Assembly: GCF_008710155.1 (NCBI RefSeq)
Contig: NZ_VYPZ01000001.1
Coordinates: forward strand, 186,001-250,000
Origin: Sphingobium limneticum
GTDB lineage: Bacteria; Pseudomonadota; Alphaproteobacteria; Sphingomonadales; Sphingomonadaceae
DNA: 64,000 nucleotides
Direction of reading: 5' to 3'
The notes below the pieces were generated by a model that saw nothing but the letters and a program-made list of their open reading frames with translations, was not told the origin of the DNA and searched no databases. Positions 43,766 to 51,361 of the stretch are shown here, piece by piece. The translations under genes and the position numbers were made by a program. Each line of letters begins with the position of its first letter. Position 1 is the first letter of the stretch.

Positions 43766-45314
43766 GCTGTTTGCCGGCATCGCGCTGGTCATGGCCGTCA
43801 CACCGGCTGGTGCGCAGGAAGCGCGTCAGATCAGCGTGCCGGGCAATCCCATATTGGCCGATGGCGATTATTATTCGGCCGACCCGGCGCCCTTCGTGGC
43901 GGACGGGGCGCTGTGGATCGTCGCGGGCCGGGATCAGGCGGCGCCGGACGTCAACGACTTCGTCATGGGGCAATGGCAACTGCTGAAGACGAACGATCCG
44001 AAATCGGGCAAATGGACCCATTATCCCGACATCATCCGGCCGGAAAACGTCTTCGCCTGGGCGGAGGAAGCCCGCGCCTATGCCGGGCAGATCATCCAGG
44101 GGCCGGACAAGCGCTATTATTTCTACGCCCCGGTGCTGGAAAAGAATAGCGATGCCAAGGATCGCTTCGCCATCGGCGTGGCGGTGGCGGATAGCCCGAC
44201 CGGGCCGTGGCGCGATGCCCATCCGTCGGGGCCGATCCTGTCGCAACATGTGCCGGTCGCCAAGGATATCCAGAATATCGATCCCACCGTGCTGATCGAC
44301 GATGACGGGCGGGTGTATCTCTATTGGGGCACGTTCGGCCAGTTGCGCGGCATCGAGCTGGAACGCGACATGGTGACGCTGAAAGGCGGGGGCCAAGCGA
44401 TCGAGGGGCTGACCGGCTTTTTCGAGGCGCCCTGGATCATGAAGCGCAAGGGCGTTTATTACATGCTCTATGCGGGAAACAAGGCGGGGCCGACATCGGA
44501 CTGTACCCCGGCCGTCTATCATGCCTGCATCGCCTATGGGACCGCGACTGCGCCCATGGGGCCGTGGACCTATCGCGGCGTGGCGCTGAAGCCGGTGTCC
44601 TCCACCACGTCCCATCCGGGCGCGGTGGAGTTTAAAGGGCAATGGTATCTGGTCTATCACACCGCCGACGCGAAGGATGGCGGCCATTTCCGCCGCAGCG
44701 TCGCGATCGACAAGATGGAATGGGACGATAGCGTGACGCCGGCGCGCATCAGGACGGTGGTGCCGACACGGCGACCCCAGCCGCCTTTGCCGCCGACCCG
44801 CAATATCGCACGGGCGGCGTCCGCCACGGCCTCCAACGAACCGCTGCCGGTGCAATATTGGATCAAGGCGCTGAACGACGGCGTCACCAAGGCCGCGCCG
44901 TTGCCGCCCGACCTGTGGGGCAGTTGGTCGCCGAACAATCCTGCGACCCAGTGGATCGAATATCGCTGGGACAAGGATGTGACGATCGACGGATCGCGCC
45001 TCTGGTTCTGGAACGACCAGCCGGCCGGATCGGGCGTCGGCGTCGCGCCGCCGGCGGCCTGGCATCTGGAATATTGGCATCAGGGATGGAAGCCGGTGCC
45101 CGGTGCCGGCACCTATGGCACGCAACCAGGCGGGTTTCAGGCCGTCCGCTTTCCACCGGTTCGCACCCGTTGCCTACGCGCGGTGCTGAATGCCTCCGGC
45201 GACGACAAGGGCCATGCGGGCCTCGCCGTGCAGGAATGGGAGGTATTGGCACCCAAGGCCGCGCGGCCGGTCGTGCGCGATCGGGCAGCGAAACCGGCGC
45301 CGGGTTGCGGCTGA
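43755..45314 (+). CDS. GH43 family glycosidase with C-terminal beta-sandwich domain, exported
   Basis: Five-bladed propeller glycosidase of 519 residues with a signal peptide ending AGA-QE. The three acidic residues of the family are D43 (YYSADPAPF, base), D176 (NIDPTVLIDDDG, modulator) and E224 (GFFEAPWIM, acid). From about residue 345 there is a second domain of discoidin (F5/8 C) type, with SATASNEPLPVQYWIKALNDG split over its first strands. ATG 43755 lies within the end of the DUF885 gene; ORF could start at 43731 without a signal peptide. GH43 enzymes are mostly alpha-L-arabinofuranosidases, xylosidases or galactanases. An arabinose- or galactan-directed role fits its operon. Confidence 0.88.
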   Translation: MKNKLFAGIALVMAVTPAGAQEARQISVPGNPILADGDYYSADPAPFVADGALWIVAGRDQAAPDVNDFVMGQWQLLKTNDPKSGKWTHYPDIIRPENVFAWAEEARAYAGQIIQGPDKRYYFYAPVLEKNSDAKDRFAIGVAVADSPTGPWRDAHPSGPILSQHVPVAKDIQNIDPTVLIDDDGRVYLYWGTFGQLRGIELERDMVTLKGGGQAIEGLTGFFEAPWIMKRKGVYYMLYAGNKAGPTSDCTPAVYHACIAYGTATAPMGPWTYRGVALKPVSSTTSHPGAVEFKGQWYLVYHTADAKDGGHFRRSVAIDKMEWDDSVTPARIRTVVPTRRPQPPLPPTRNIARAASATASNEPLPVQYWIKALNDGVTKAAPLPPDLWGSWSPNNPATQWIEYRWDKDVTIDGSRLWFWNDQPAGSGVGVAPPAAWHLEYWHQGWKPVPGAGTYGTQPGGFQAVRFPPVRTRCLRAVLNASGDDKGHAGLAVQEWEVLAPKAARPVVRDRAAKPAPGCG

Positions 45315-45349
45315 CGCGACAGCGAGTTGGACAGTTGTACAGAATGAAG

Positions 45350-45374
45350 GGGCGCGGGCGATCCGCGCCCTTTT
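45350..45374 (+). terminator. Rho-independent terminator after GH43 operon
   Basis: GGGCGCGG and CCGCGCCC form a perfect 8-base stem around GCGAT, then TTTTCTTTTA. It lies 36 bases after the GH43 stop and ends the GH127-Ldh-DUF885-GH43 operon. Confidence 0.88.
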
Positions 45375-45466
45375 CTTTTATTTCAATGACTTGATTGCCC
45401 TTTTTGCGGCCTTTCCAGCTTTGTTGCCGAAAAGTTGCAATGCGCTTGACTCCGACAAAATAATGT

Positions 45467-45482
45467 AGTTGGTATACGATAT
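45467..45482. promoter_or_regulatory. GTATAC-type operator before TonB receptor
   Basis: AGTTGGTATACGATAT has the exact centre GTATAC and right arm GATAT; the left arm is weak. It lies 39 bases before the receptor start, with a -35-like TTGACT at 45446-45451. It resembles the perfect operator at 48771-48788. Confidence 0.58.
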
Positions 45483-45520
45483 AAAGTCAGGCAGTCCGCC
45501 GGGGAATAAGGGGAAAGTGG

Positions 45521-48256
45521 ATGAAGTCGCGTACGGTTCTCAACATGTCGGCGGCTTTGTCCGCATTGACTTTCGCGTCGCTATCGGTCGCGGCCATGGC
45601 GCAAGTCGCGCCGCAATCCCCGGACGAAGCGGCAGCCGCCAAGTCGGACATCATCGTCACCGGCGTGCGGGGCAGTGTGGAGGCGGCCGCCACCAAGAAG
45701 AAGAACAGCAAGCAGATCGTCGATTCCATCGTCGCCGAAGACGCCGGTAAATTGCCGGACAATAACGTTCCCGAAGCGCTTTCGCGCGTGACCGGCGTTC
45801 AGATCAATCGCGAACGCGGTCAGGGGCAGAACGTCACCATCCGCGGCCTCAGCCAGGTGCAGACCACCGTCAACGGCAATAACGTCAATCTGGGCACCGA
45901 CCGGTCGATCAGCCTGGCGGATATTCCGGCCGAACTGCTGAAGTCTGTCGACGTATACAAGACCCGCACTGCCGATCAGGTCGAAGGTGGCATCGCGGGC
46001 ACGGTGAACGTCGAACTGCGCCGCCCGCTGGACCTGAAAAAGGGTCTGACGGTCGCGGGCAGCCTGCGCGGCGCCTATGACGAATTTGCCGAGAAGGTCA
46101 GTCCCTATGCCAGCTTGCTGCTGGGCGACCGGTTCGAAACCGGCATGGGCGAAATGGGCTTTCTGCTCAACGGCAGCTGGACCAAGACCTATTATCAGGA
46201 AAATTACGTCGAGAGCGAGTCGCCGGACACCGTCTGCTGCGAAGGCGACGCGAACAGCCCGCTGAACAATCTGCCGGCCCAGTATCGTAACGCCGTCATT
46301 CCCTACCGTACCCAATATGGCACGGAAAGCGGCTATGTGACGCGCCCGTCGCTGAGCGGCGTGTTCCAGTGGAAGCCGTCCGACGCGCTCGAATTCATCC
46401 TGGAAGGCAGCTATATCGGATCGAAGGAGCGCCGCTCGATCGACAAGATGTGGACGCTCAATCGTGAGTTCGGCACCCAGTTCAGCGGTATCGAGCTGAT
46501 GCCCGATGGGCAGACGATCAAGAAGCTGACCATCTCCAATCCGAACGGTGTGCCGGCCTATATCGAAGGCACCTACAACACGCTGAAGCGCGACCTCTAC
46601 ACCACCAATTTCGAAACCAACTGGCGCCCGACCGACCGCGCGCTCCTGCATTTCAGCACGCAATATAGCTGGTCGAAGGACAGCTATTATTATGTGCAGC
46701 AGATCCTGCGGCCTTATAATCTCCAGTCGGCCACGATCGATTTCGTGTCGAACAATTATTCCAAGCCGATCCCGTCGATCACCTTCAATGGCGGCGACAT
46801 GACCGACCCCAGCCAATATGGCGTCAACCGCTTCCAGGATAATGCTGGCGTTTCCAAGAACAAGGAAATCGCCAGTCAGCTGGACCTGACGCTGGAACTG
46901 AGCGACAAGAGCCTGCTGCGTTCGCTCCAGACCGGTATTCGCTATAACCGGCGTGATGTGGATCGCTACTATGGCTATCGTGACGGTTTCCCCCGCGTGA
47001 ATGGCAGGGATGCGCCGCTGACCAGCTTCCCCGGTGGCGATCAGGTATCGCTGATCGGGCCGGATCTGGCGGGATCGCCGCAATGGTATCGCATTCCCGG
47101 CAAGGCGCTGCTCGACAGCATCGACGCGGTGCGCGCCTATATTCAGGCGACCGATCCGGGCAATGCGGTCCGCTTCTCCAGCGAACTGCCGCCCAGCGAT
47201 CAGGGGCAGACGTTCACGTCGAAGGAAAACACCTTCGCGGCCTATGCCCAGCTCAACTATGGCTTCGACGTCGGCTTCCCCATCGACGGCGTGGTCGGCC
47301 TGCGTGCGGTCAACACCTGGGGCAGCTCGACAAGCTTCCAATATCGGATCGGGCCGGCGGCACAGAGCTCTCCGCTGATCATCGAGGAAAGTTCGGGCCG
47401 CGGCAATTTCATGGATTATCTGCCCAGCGTCACCGCGACGCTGCATTTCGATCCCAAGACGCAGTTGCGCCTGTCCTACACCACCAACGTCTCGCGCCCC
47501 AGCTTCTATGACCTGCGGCCCTTCTTCTTCGTCGATCCCAATGCGGCCAGCCCGCGCGTCGACGCCGGCAACCCGGATCTGAAGGCGCAGCGCGAATGGT
47601 CGGTCGATGCCAGCCTGGAACATTATTTCGGTCGTGCCGGCTCGGCATCGGTCGCGGGCTATTATAAGAAGGCGAGCAACTGGACCTATTATAGCAACGA
47701 GATCGTCGGCGATCTGGCGGAATATGGTCTGCCCGGCCGCAGCGGTTCGGTGGCGCAGCTGCGCAATGCGGGCGACGGCGAATTTTACGGCGTGGAAGCA
47801 CAGGTCCAGAGCTTCTTCGACTTCCTGCCGGGCGTATGGAAGAATTTCGGCGCCAGCCTGAACGTGACCCGCGTTCTCCAGGCGCGTGTCGAATATCCTT
47901 ATCCTGAGGATTTCCCGGGTGCGTTCGATTCGGTTGACACGTCGAAATGGACCGCCAACGCCGCGCTCTATTACGACACGCCCAAGTTCAGCACGCGCGT
48001 CGCCTTCAACTATCGGTCGCCCTACCGCCTGTTCGTGTGGACCGACAATCCCGCCTATAGCTGGTATAATGGCGCGACCCATCGTCTGGACGCGGCGGTC
48101 AACTATACGCCCGTCAAGTTCATGACGCTGTCGATCGAAGGCACCAACCTGACCGGCAACGATCCCTATCGTTATTTCGGCAAGCAGAACCTGCTGCCGC
48201 TGGGCGTCCGCACCATGGCGCGGACGGTGCAGGGCAGCGTGCGCTTCCGCTTCTGA
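45521..48256 (+). CDS. TonB-dependent outer membrane receptor of the glycoprotein region
   Basis: Receptor of 911 residues. After the signal peptide (AMA-QV) comes a TonB-box-like DIIVTGVRG (about 44-52) and a plug domain with PDNNVPEALSRVTGVQI and QNVTIRGLSQVQT; the barrel ends with VQGSVRFRF. The start at 45521 has GGGGAAAG upstream. The plug type (VPEALSRVTGVQI) is that of sphingomonad and Xanthomonas receptors for plant oligosaccharides. It is placed between the GH127/GH43 operon and the hydroxyproline genes, under the same kind of operator, so uptake of glycopeptide or arabino-oligosaccharide is likely. Confidence 0.91.
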   Translation: MKSRTVLNMSAALSALTFASLSVAAMAQVAPQSPDEAAAAKSDIIVTGVRGSVEAAATKKKNSKQIVDSIVAEDAGKLPDNNVPEALSRVTGVQINRERGQGQNVTIRGLSQVQTTVNGNNVNLGTDRSISLADIPAELLKSVDVYKTRTADQVEGGIAGTVNVELRRPLDLKKGLTVAGSLRGAYDEFAEKVSPYASLLLGDRFETGMGEMGFLLNGSWTKTYYQENYVESESPDTVCCEGDANSPLNNLPAQYRNAVIPYRTQYGTESGYVTRPSLSGVFQWKPSDALEFILEGSYIGSKERRSIDKMWTLNREFGTQFSGIELMPDGQTIKKLTISNPNGVPAYIEGTYNTLKRDLYTTNFETNWRPTDRALLHFSTQYSWSKDSYYYVQQILRPYNLQSATIDFVSNNYSKPIPSITFNGGDMTDPSQYGVNRFQDNAGVSKNKEIASQLDLTLELSDKSLLRSLQTGIRYNRRDVDRYYGYRDGFPRVNGRDAPLTSFPGGDQVSLIGPDLAGSPQWYRIPGKALLDSIDAVRAYIQATDPGNAVRFSSELPPSDQGQTFTSKENTFAAYAQLNYGFDVGFPIDGVVGLRAVNTWGSSTSFQYRIGPAAQSSPLIIEESSGRGNFMDYLPSVTATLHFDPKTQLRLSYTTNVSRPSFYDLRPFFFVDPNAASPRVDAGNPDLKAQREWSVDASLEHYFGRAGSASVAGYYKKASNWTYYSNEIVGDLAEYGLPGRSGSVAQLRNAGDGEFYGVEAQVQSFFDFLPGVWKNFGASLNVTRVLQARVEYPYPEDFPGAFDSVDTSKWTANAALYYDTPKFSTRVAFNYRSPYRLFVWTDNPAYSWYNGATHRLDAAVNYTPVKFMTLSIEGTNLTGNDPYRYFGKQNLLPLGVRTMARTVQGSVRFRF

Positions 48257-48290
48257 TCGTGAAACCGATCGACGCAAAAGCATAGGGGAG

Positions 48291-48322
48291 GGGGCTGCAG
48301 CAGCGATGTCGCAGCCCCTTTT
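48291..48322 (+). terminator. Rho-independent terminator after TonB receptor
   Basis: GGGGCTGC (48291-48298) and GCAGCCCC (48311-48318) form a stem with a 12-base loop, followed by TTTT. It ends the receptor transcript. Confidence 0.85.
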
Positions 48323-48345
48323 CGTTCGATGGGAAGGAGGTGATC

Positions 48346-48732
48346 GTGGCGAAAGGCTATGGATTGTGGGCGGCGGCAGGTGCGATCCTGCTCCATACGC
48401 CGTTGGGGGCGAAGGCACCGGAGCGGCGCTGCGTCCTGCAAAGCCGGGTGGCGGCGCCCGTGGTGCGCGATGATCGGCGACTCTATTTCCGGGGACAACC
48501 GGACCGCCGGCAATCCTATATCGCTGTCTTCAAGGGCGGCGATTGTTCCGGCCTGACACCCTTTGCCACGGCCGTCGTGGAAACGACCGGTGCGGGTTAT
48601 TGCGAGGGCGACAAGGTGCGTGCCGTCATCCTGCCCAGTGCCATATCCGGCCCGATCTGCGTGATCGATCACCTCATGCCCTTCGCCGGCGACGTGGACG
48701 ATCCGGTGCCCGATGAGAGCGGTAACAATTGA
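48346..48732 (+). CDS. Small exported cysteine-containing protein, unknown
   Basis: Protein of about 128 residues that I do not recognise. GTG 48346 has AAGGAGG 5 bases upstream; a GTG at 48340 is too close to it. The N-terminus is a weak signal peptide (LWAAAGAILLHTPLGAKA). The mature part has four cysteines (RRCVLQ, GDCSG, YCEGD, ICVID), which could form two disulfides, and an acidic tail (DVDDPVPDES). It lies just after the receptor terminator and ends 86 bases before the hydroxyproline genes. The strong ribosome site supports it being real; no function is assigned. Confidence 0.6.
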   Translation: MAKGYGLWAAAGAILLHTPLGAKAPERRCVLQSRVAAPVVRDDRRLYFRGQPDRRQSYIAVFKGGDCSGLTPFATAVVETTGAGYCEGDKVRAVILPSAISGPICVIDHLMPFAGDVDDPVPDESGNN

Positions 48733-48770
48733 TTGCCGCACTGCAAAAAAGCCATTGCAGCCTCTAATTT

Positions 48771-48788
48771 AATATCGTATACGATATT
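48771..48788. promoter_or_regulatory. Perfect 18-base operator before hydroxyproline genes
   Basis: AATATCGTATACGATATT is a perfect palindrome, 30 bases before the start of the DapA-family gene. It is the best example in the window of the GTATAC operator family and defines the consensus ATATCGTATACGATAT. Palindromes of this form suit GntR/FCD regulators. Confidence 0.78.
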
Positions 48789-48818
48789 TATACCAGCAAA
48801 AAAGGCAGGAAGAACATT

Positions 48819-49733
48819 ATGGCAATTGGTTGGAAGGGCGTGTTTCCGGCGGTCACCACGCAGCTGCGTGAAGATCTGTCGATCGACCTCGCCGACACGC
48901 AGCGCGTCGTCGACGATCTGGTCAAGGACGGCGTCACCGGCGTGATTGCGTTGGGGACTGTGGGCGAAAACAATTCGCTGGACTATGATGAGAAGGTCAG
49001 CGTTCTGTCCGCGATCGTCGAAGTCGTGGACGGTCGCGTGCCGGTCATCACGGGCGTGTCGGAGTTCGACACCCGCCGCGCCGTCCGCTACGCGCAGGCC
49101 GCCGAAAAGGCTGGTGCCGACGGTCTGATGCTGCTGCCCCCGATGGTCTATGTTCCCAAGGCACATGAACTGGTCAATCATTTCAAGGGCGTTGCCGACC
49201 AGACCGGCCTGCCGATCATGCTTTACAACAACCCGCCGGCCTACCGCACCGTCATCGACCAGGAGGTTCTGACCGCCCTGATCGACGTCGAGAATATCGT
49301 CGCGGTCAAGGAATCGGCGCCCGATACCCGTCGCTTCACCGACTTCCGCAACGCGTTCGGCGATCGCTACACGCTGTTCGCCGGTCTGGACGACGTTGCG
49401 CTGGAGGGCCTGTATCTGGGCGCGCAGGGCTGGGTGTCGGGCCTGACCAACGCCTTCCCCAAGGAATCGGTGGAACTGGTCCGCGCCTTCGAACGGGGCG
49501 ACCATGGCAAGGCGATGGAAATCTATCGCTGGTTCATGCCGCTGCTGCACCTGGATGCCGAACATGACCTGGTCCAGTCGATCAAGCTGGCCGAAGAAGT
49601 GATGGGCCGCGGGTCGGAGCGCGTGCTGCCGCCGCGCTATGTGTTGCAGGGCGAACGCCGCGCCGAAGTGATCGCGATGGTCGAAAAGGCCGCCGCGACC
49701 CGTCCGGACCTGTCGGTCGCCGCTGCGGCCTGA
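48819..49733 (+). CDS. DapA-family enzyme, likely 1-pyrroline-4-hydroxy-2-carboxylate deaminase
   Basis: Class I aldolase-fold protein of 304 residues in the dihydrodipicolinate synthase family. The Schiff-base lysine is K164 (VAVKESAPD), the tyrosine is Y136 (IMLYNNPP), and the GTVGEN motif (47-51) takes the place of GTTGE. It is immediately followed by a 4-hydroxyproline epimerase gene. In hydroxyproline breakdown a DapA-family deaminase converts pyrroline-4-hydroxy-2-carboxylate to 2-oxoglutarate semialdehyde, so that role fits best. True DapA (lysine synthesis) is less likely here. AGGAAGA precedes the ATG. Cytoplasmic. Confidence 0.85.
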   Translation: MAIGWKGVFPAVTTQLREDLSIDLADTQRVVDDLVKDGVTGVIALGTVGENNSLDYDEKVSVLSAIVEVVDGRVPVITGVSEFDTRRAVRYAQAAEKAGADGLMLLPPMVYVPKAHELVNHFKGVADQTGLPIMLYNNPPAYRTVIDQEVLTALIDVENIVAVKESAPDTRRFTDFRNAFGDRYTLFAGLDDVALEGLYLGAQGWVSGLTNAFPKESVELVRAFERGDHGKAMEIYRWFMPLLHLDAEHDLVQSIKLAEEVMGRGSERVLPPRYVLQGERRAEVIAMVEKAAATRPDLSVAAAA

Positions 49734-49745
49734 TAGGGAGCGGCG

Positions 49746-50744
49746 ATGCGTCACACTTTCTTCTGCATCGATGGCCATACGGCCGGAAACCCCGTCCGCC
49801 TCGTCGCGGGCGGGGCGCCGCTGCTGCGCGGCGCCTCCATGTCGGAACGGCGGCAGGATTTCCTGAACCGCTTCGACTGGATCCGCACCGGCCTGTGCTT
49901 CGAGCCGCGCGGGCATGACATGATGTCGGGCGGCTTCCTCTATCCGCCGACCCTGCCGGATGCCGACATCGGCATTTTGTTCATCGAAACCAGCGGTTGC
50001 TTGCCGATGTGCGGCCATGGGACGATCGGCATCATCACCTTTGGCCTGGAACATGGTCTGATCGTGCCGACGACACCGGGACGGCTGAAGGTCGAAGTGC
50101 CGGCGGGCGTGATCGACATCGCCTATGAAACGGAGGGGCAGAAGGTGACCGCCGTGCGCATCACCAATGTCCCCGCCTATGTCGCGGCCAGGGGGATCGA
50201 CGTCGATGTGGAGGGCATCGGCCCACTGAGCGTCGATGTGTCCTATGGCGGCAATTATTATGCGATCATCGAACCGCAGGGCGCTTATACCGGTCTGGAC
50301 GATATGGGCGCGGCGCGCCTGATTGAACTCAGCGGTCGCATCCGTTCGGCGATCCGCGAGAAATATGAGCCGGTCCATCCGCTCGACCCGACCATCCGCG
50401 GGGTCAGCCATATCCTGTGGGCAGACAAGCCAAGAGGGGACGGGGCCGATGGCCGCAACGCCGTCTTCTACGGCGACAAGGCGATCGACCGCAGCCCGTG
50501 CGGTACCGGTACGTCCGCCCGTCTGGCGCATCTGGCAGCGTCCGGGCGGCTCAACGTCGGCGACCGCTTCGTCCATGAAAGCTATATCGGCAGCCGTTTC
50601 ATCGGCCGGGTCGAGGAAGCTGTGGAGTTGGGCGGGGAAGCCGCGATCATCCCGTCGATCGAAGGATCGGCGATCGCGACCGGCTTCAACACCATCTGGA
50701 TCGATCAGGCCGACAGTTTCTGGTCCGGCTTTCAGGTAAAATGA
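49746..50744 (+). CDS. 4-hydroxyproline 2-epimerase (proline racemase family)
   Basis: Proline-racemase family enzyme of 332 residues. Both catalytic cysteines are present: C89 in PMCGHGTIG and C252 in DRSPCGTGTSA. Trans-3-hydroxyproline dehydratases of this family have a Thr in the second place, so the Cys pair points to an epimerase. It would convert trans-4-hydroxy-L-proline to cis-4-hydroxy-D-proline, the substrate for a D-amino-acid dehydrogenase. It starts 12 bases after the deaminase gene and shares its operator. No semialdehyde dehydrogenase for the last step is in the window. Confidence 0.9.
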   Translation: MRHTFFCIDGHTAGNPVRLVAGGAPLLRGASMSERRQDFLNRFDWIRTGLCFEPRGHDMMSGGFLYPPTLPDADIGILFIETSGCLPMCGHGTIGIITFGLEHGLIVPTTPGRLKVEVPAGVIDIAYETEGQKVTAVRITNVPAYVAARGIDVDVEGIGPLSVDVSYGGNYYAIIEPQGAYTGLDDMGAARLIELSGRIRSAIREKYEPVHPLDPTIRGVSHILWADKPRGDGADGRNAVFYGDKAIDRSPCGTGTSARLAHLAASGRLNVGDRFVHESYIGSRFIGRVEEAVELGGEAAIIPSIEGSAIATGFNTIWIDQADSFWSGFQVK

Positions 50745-50751
50745 TATCGCG

Positions 50752-50775
50752 GGCGGGGGCTTTACGGCTCCCGCC
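50752..50775. terminator. Weak hairpin between convergent genes
   Basis: GGCGGGGGC and GGCTCCCGCC form an imperfect stem around TTTAC, between the epimerase stop and the convergent Lrp stop. No clear T-run follows on either strand, so it is only a possible terminator. Confidence 0.35.
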
Positions 50776-51240
50776 TCACCCCTTGCCGCGCCGGGGGCGC
50801 AGGCCATCGCGCATCGCGATGTTGCTGTTGATCCGGGTCACGCCGGGCAGGCGCGACAATATCTCGCCATGGATGCGTTCATAGGCGTCCACGCTGTCCA
50901 CCTCCACCCGCAGCCAGTAATCGACCGATCCGGTCATCAGGAAACATTCCCGCACCTCCGGACATTGTCGTACGGCATGTTCGAAGCGGGACAGATAATC
51001 CTCGGTCTGGCGGTCCAGCGTCACCTGCACCAGCACATTGACGATCGCGCCTTCGTCCCGCCCGCCGGTGATGAGCGTATAGCCGCGAATATAGCCTTCC
51101 GTTTCCAGCTGACGAATGCGACGATGGCAGGCGGAGGGGGACAAGCCCACTTCCGCCGCGATATCCGCGTTGGAGCGGCGCGCATTGAGTTTCAGCAGGC
51201 GCAGAATCGCCCGATCGGCATTGTCCAGTGCACTGGCCAT
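50776..51240 (-). CDS. Lrp/AsnC-family regulator, DadR-like
   Basis: Regulator of 154 residues. The HTH (about 5-60) contains NADIAAEVGLSPSACHRRIRQLE, followed by an AsnC ligand-binding domain (about 65-145) with DYWLRVEVDS. ATG 51240 is chosen, with AAGGA about 10 bases before; the frame extends to 51309 without better support. It is divergent from alanine racemase and D-amino-acid dehydrogenase genes, the usual layout of dad operons, where the Lrp-type protein responds to alanine. A palindrome in the shared gap fits this. Confidence 0.88.
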   Translation of the reverse strand: MASALDNADRAILRLLKLNARRSNADIAAEVGLSPSACHRRIRQLETEGYIRGYTLITGGRDEGAIVNVLVQVTLDRQTEDYLSRFEHAVRQCPEVRECFLMTGSVDYWLRVEVDSVDAYERIHGEILSRLPGVTRINSNIAMRDGLRPRRGKG

Positions 51241-51266
51241 TTGTACGAATCCTTTCGAACGATCGG

Positions 51267-51288
51267 TCGAATATGGGATATTATTCGA
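51267..51288. promoter_or_regulatory. Candidate Lrp operator in divergent gap
   Basis: TCGAATA (51267-51273) and TATTCGA (51282-51288) form an exact inverted repeat around an 8-base centre. A further TATTCGAA lies at 51313-51320. The sites sit between the Lrp gene and alanine racemase, as expected for control of both. Confidence 0.55.
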
Positions 51289-51361
51289 AAAATTGCGTGC
51301 ATTTTGCATGCCTATTCGAAGAAACGTCGGATAGCTTGACCGGTATCGGAAGGGGATGGCG

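Noticed and set aside
45581..48418. A 945-codon open frame on the minus strand opposite the TonB receptor
   Set aside because: It mirrors the receptor gene in high-GC DNA, has no domain pattern and is rich in Arg, Ala, Gly and Ile. The receptor on the plus strand has a signal peptide, plug and barrel.
48819..49733. Housekeeping dihydrodipicolinate synthase (lysine synthesis)
   Set aside because: The gene is under the region-specific operator and directly followed by a hydroxyproline epimerase, so a catabolic DapA-family role is more likely. It was not excluded by sequence alone.
49746..50744. Trans-3-hydroxy-L-proline dehydratase
   Set aside because: That activity in this family goes with a Thr at the second catalytic site. 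Here both sites are Cys (C89, C252), which fits an epimerase.
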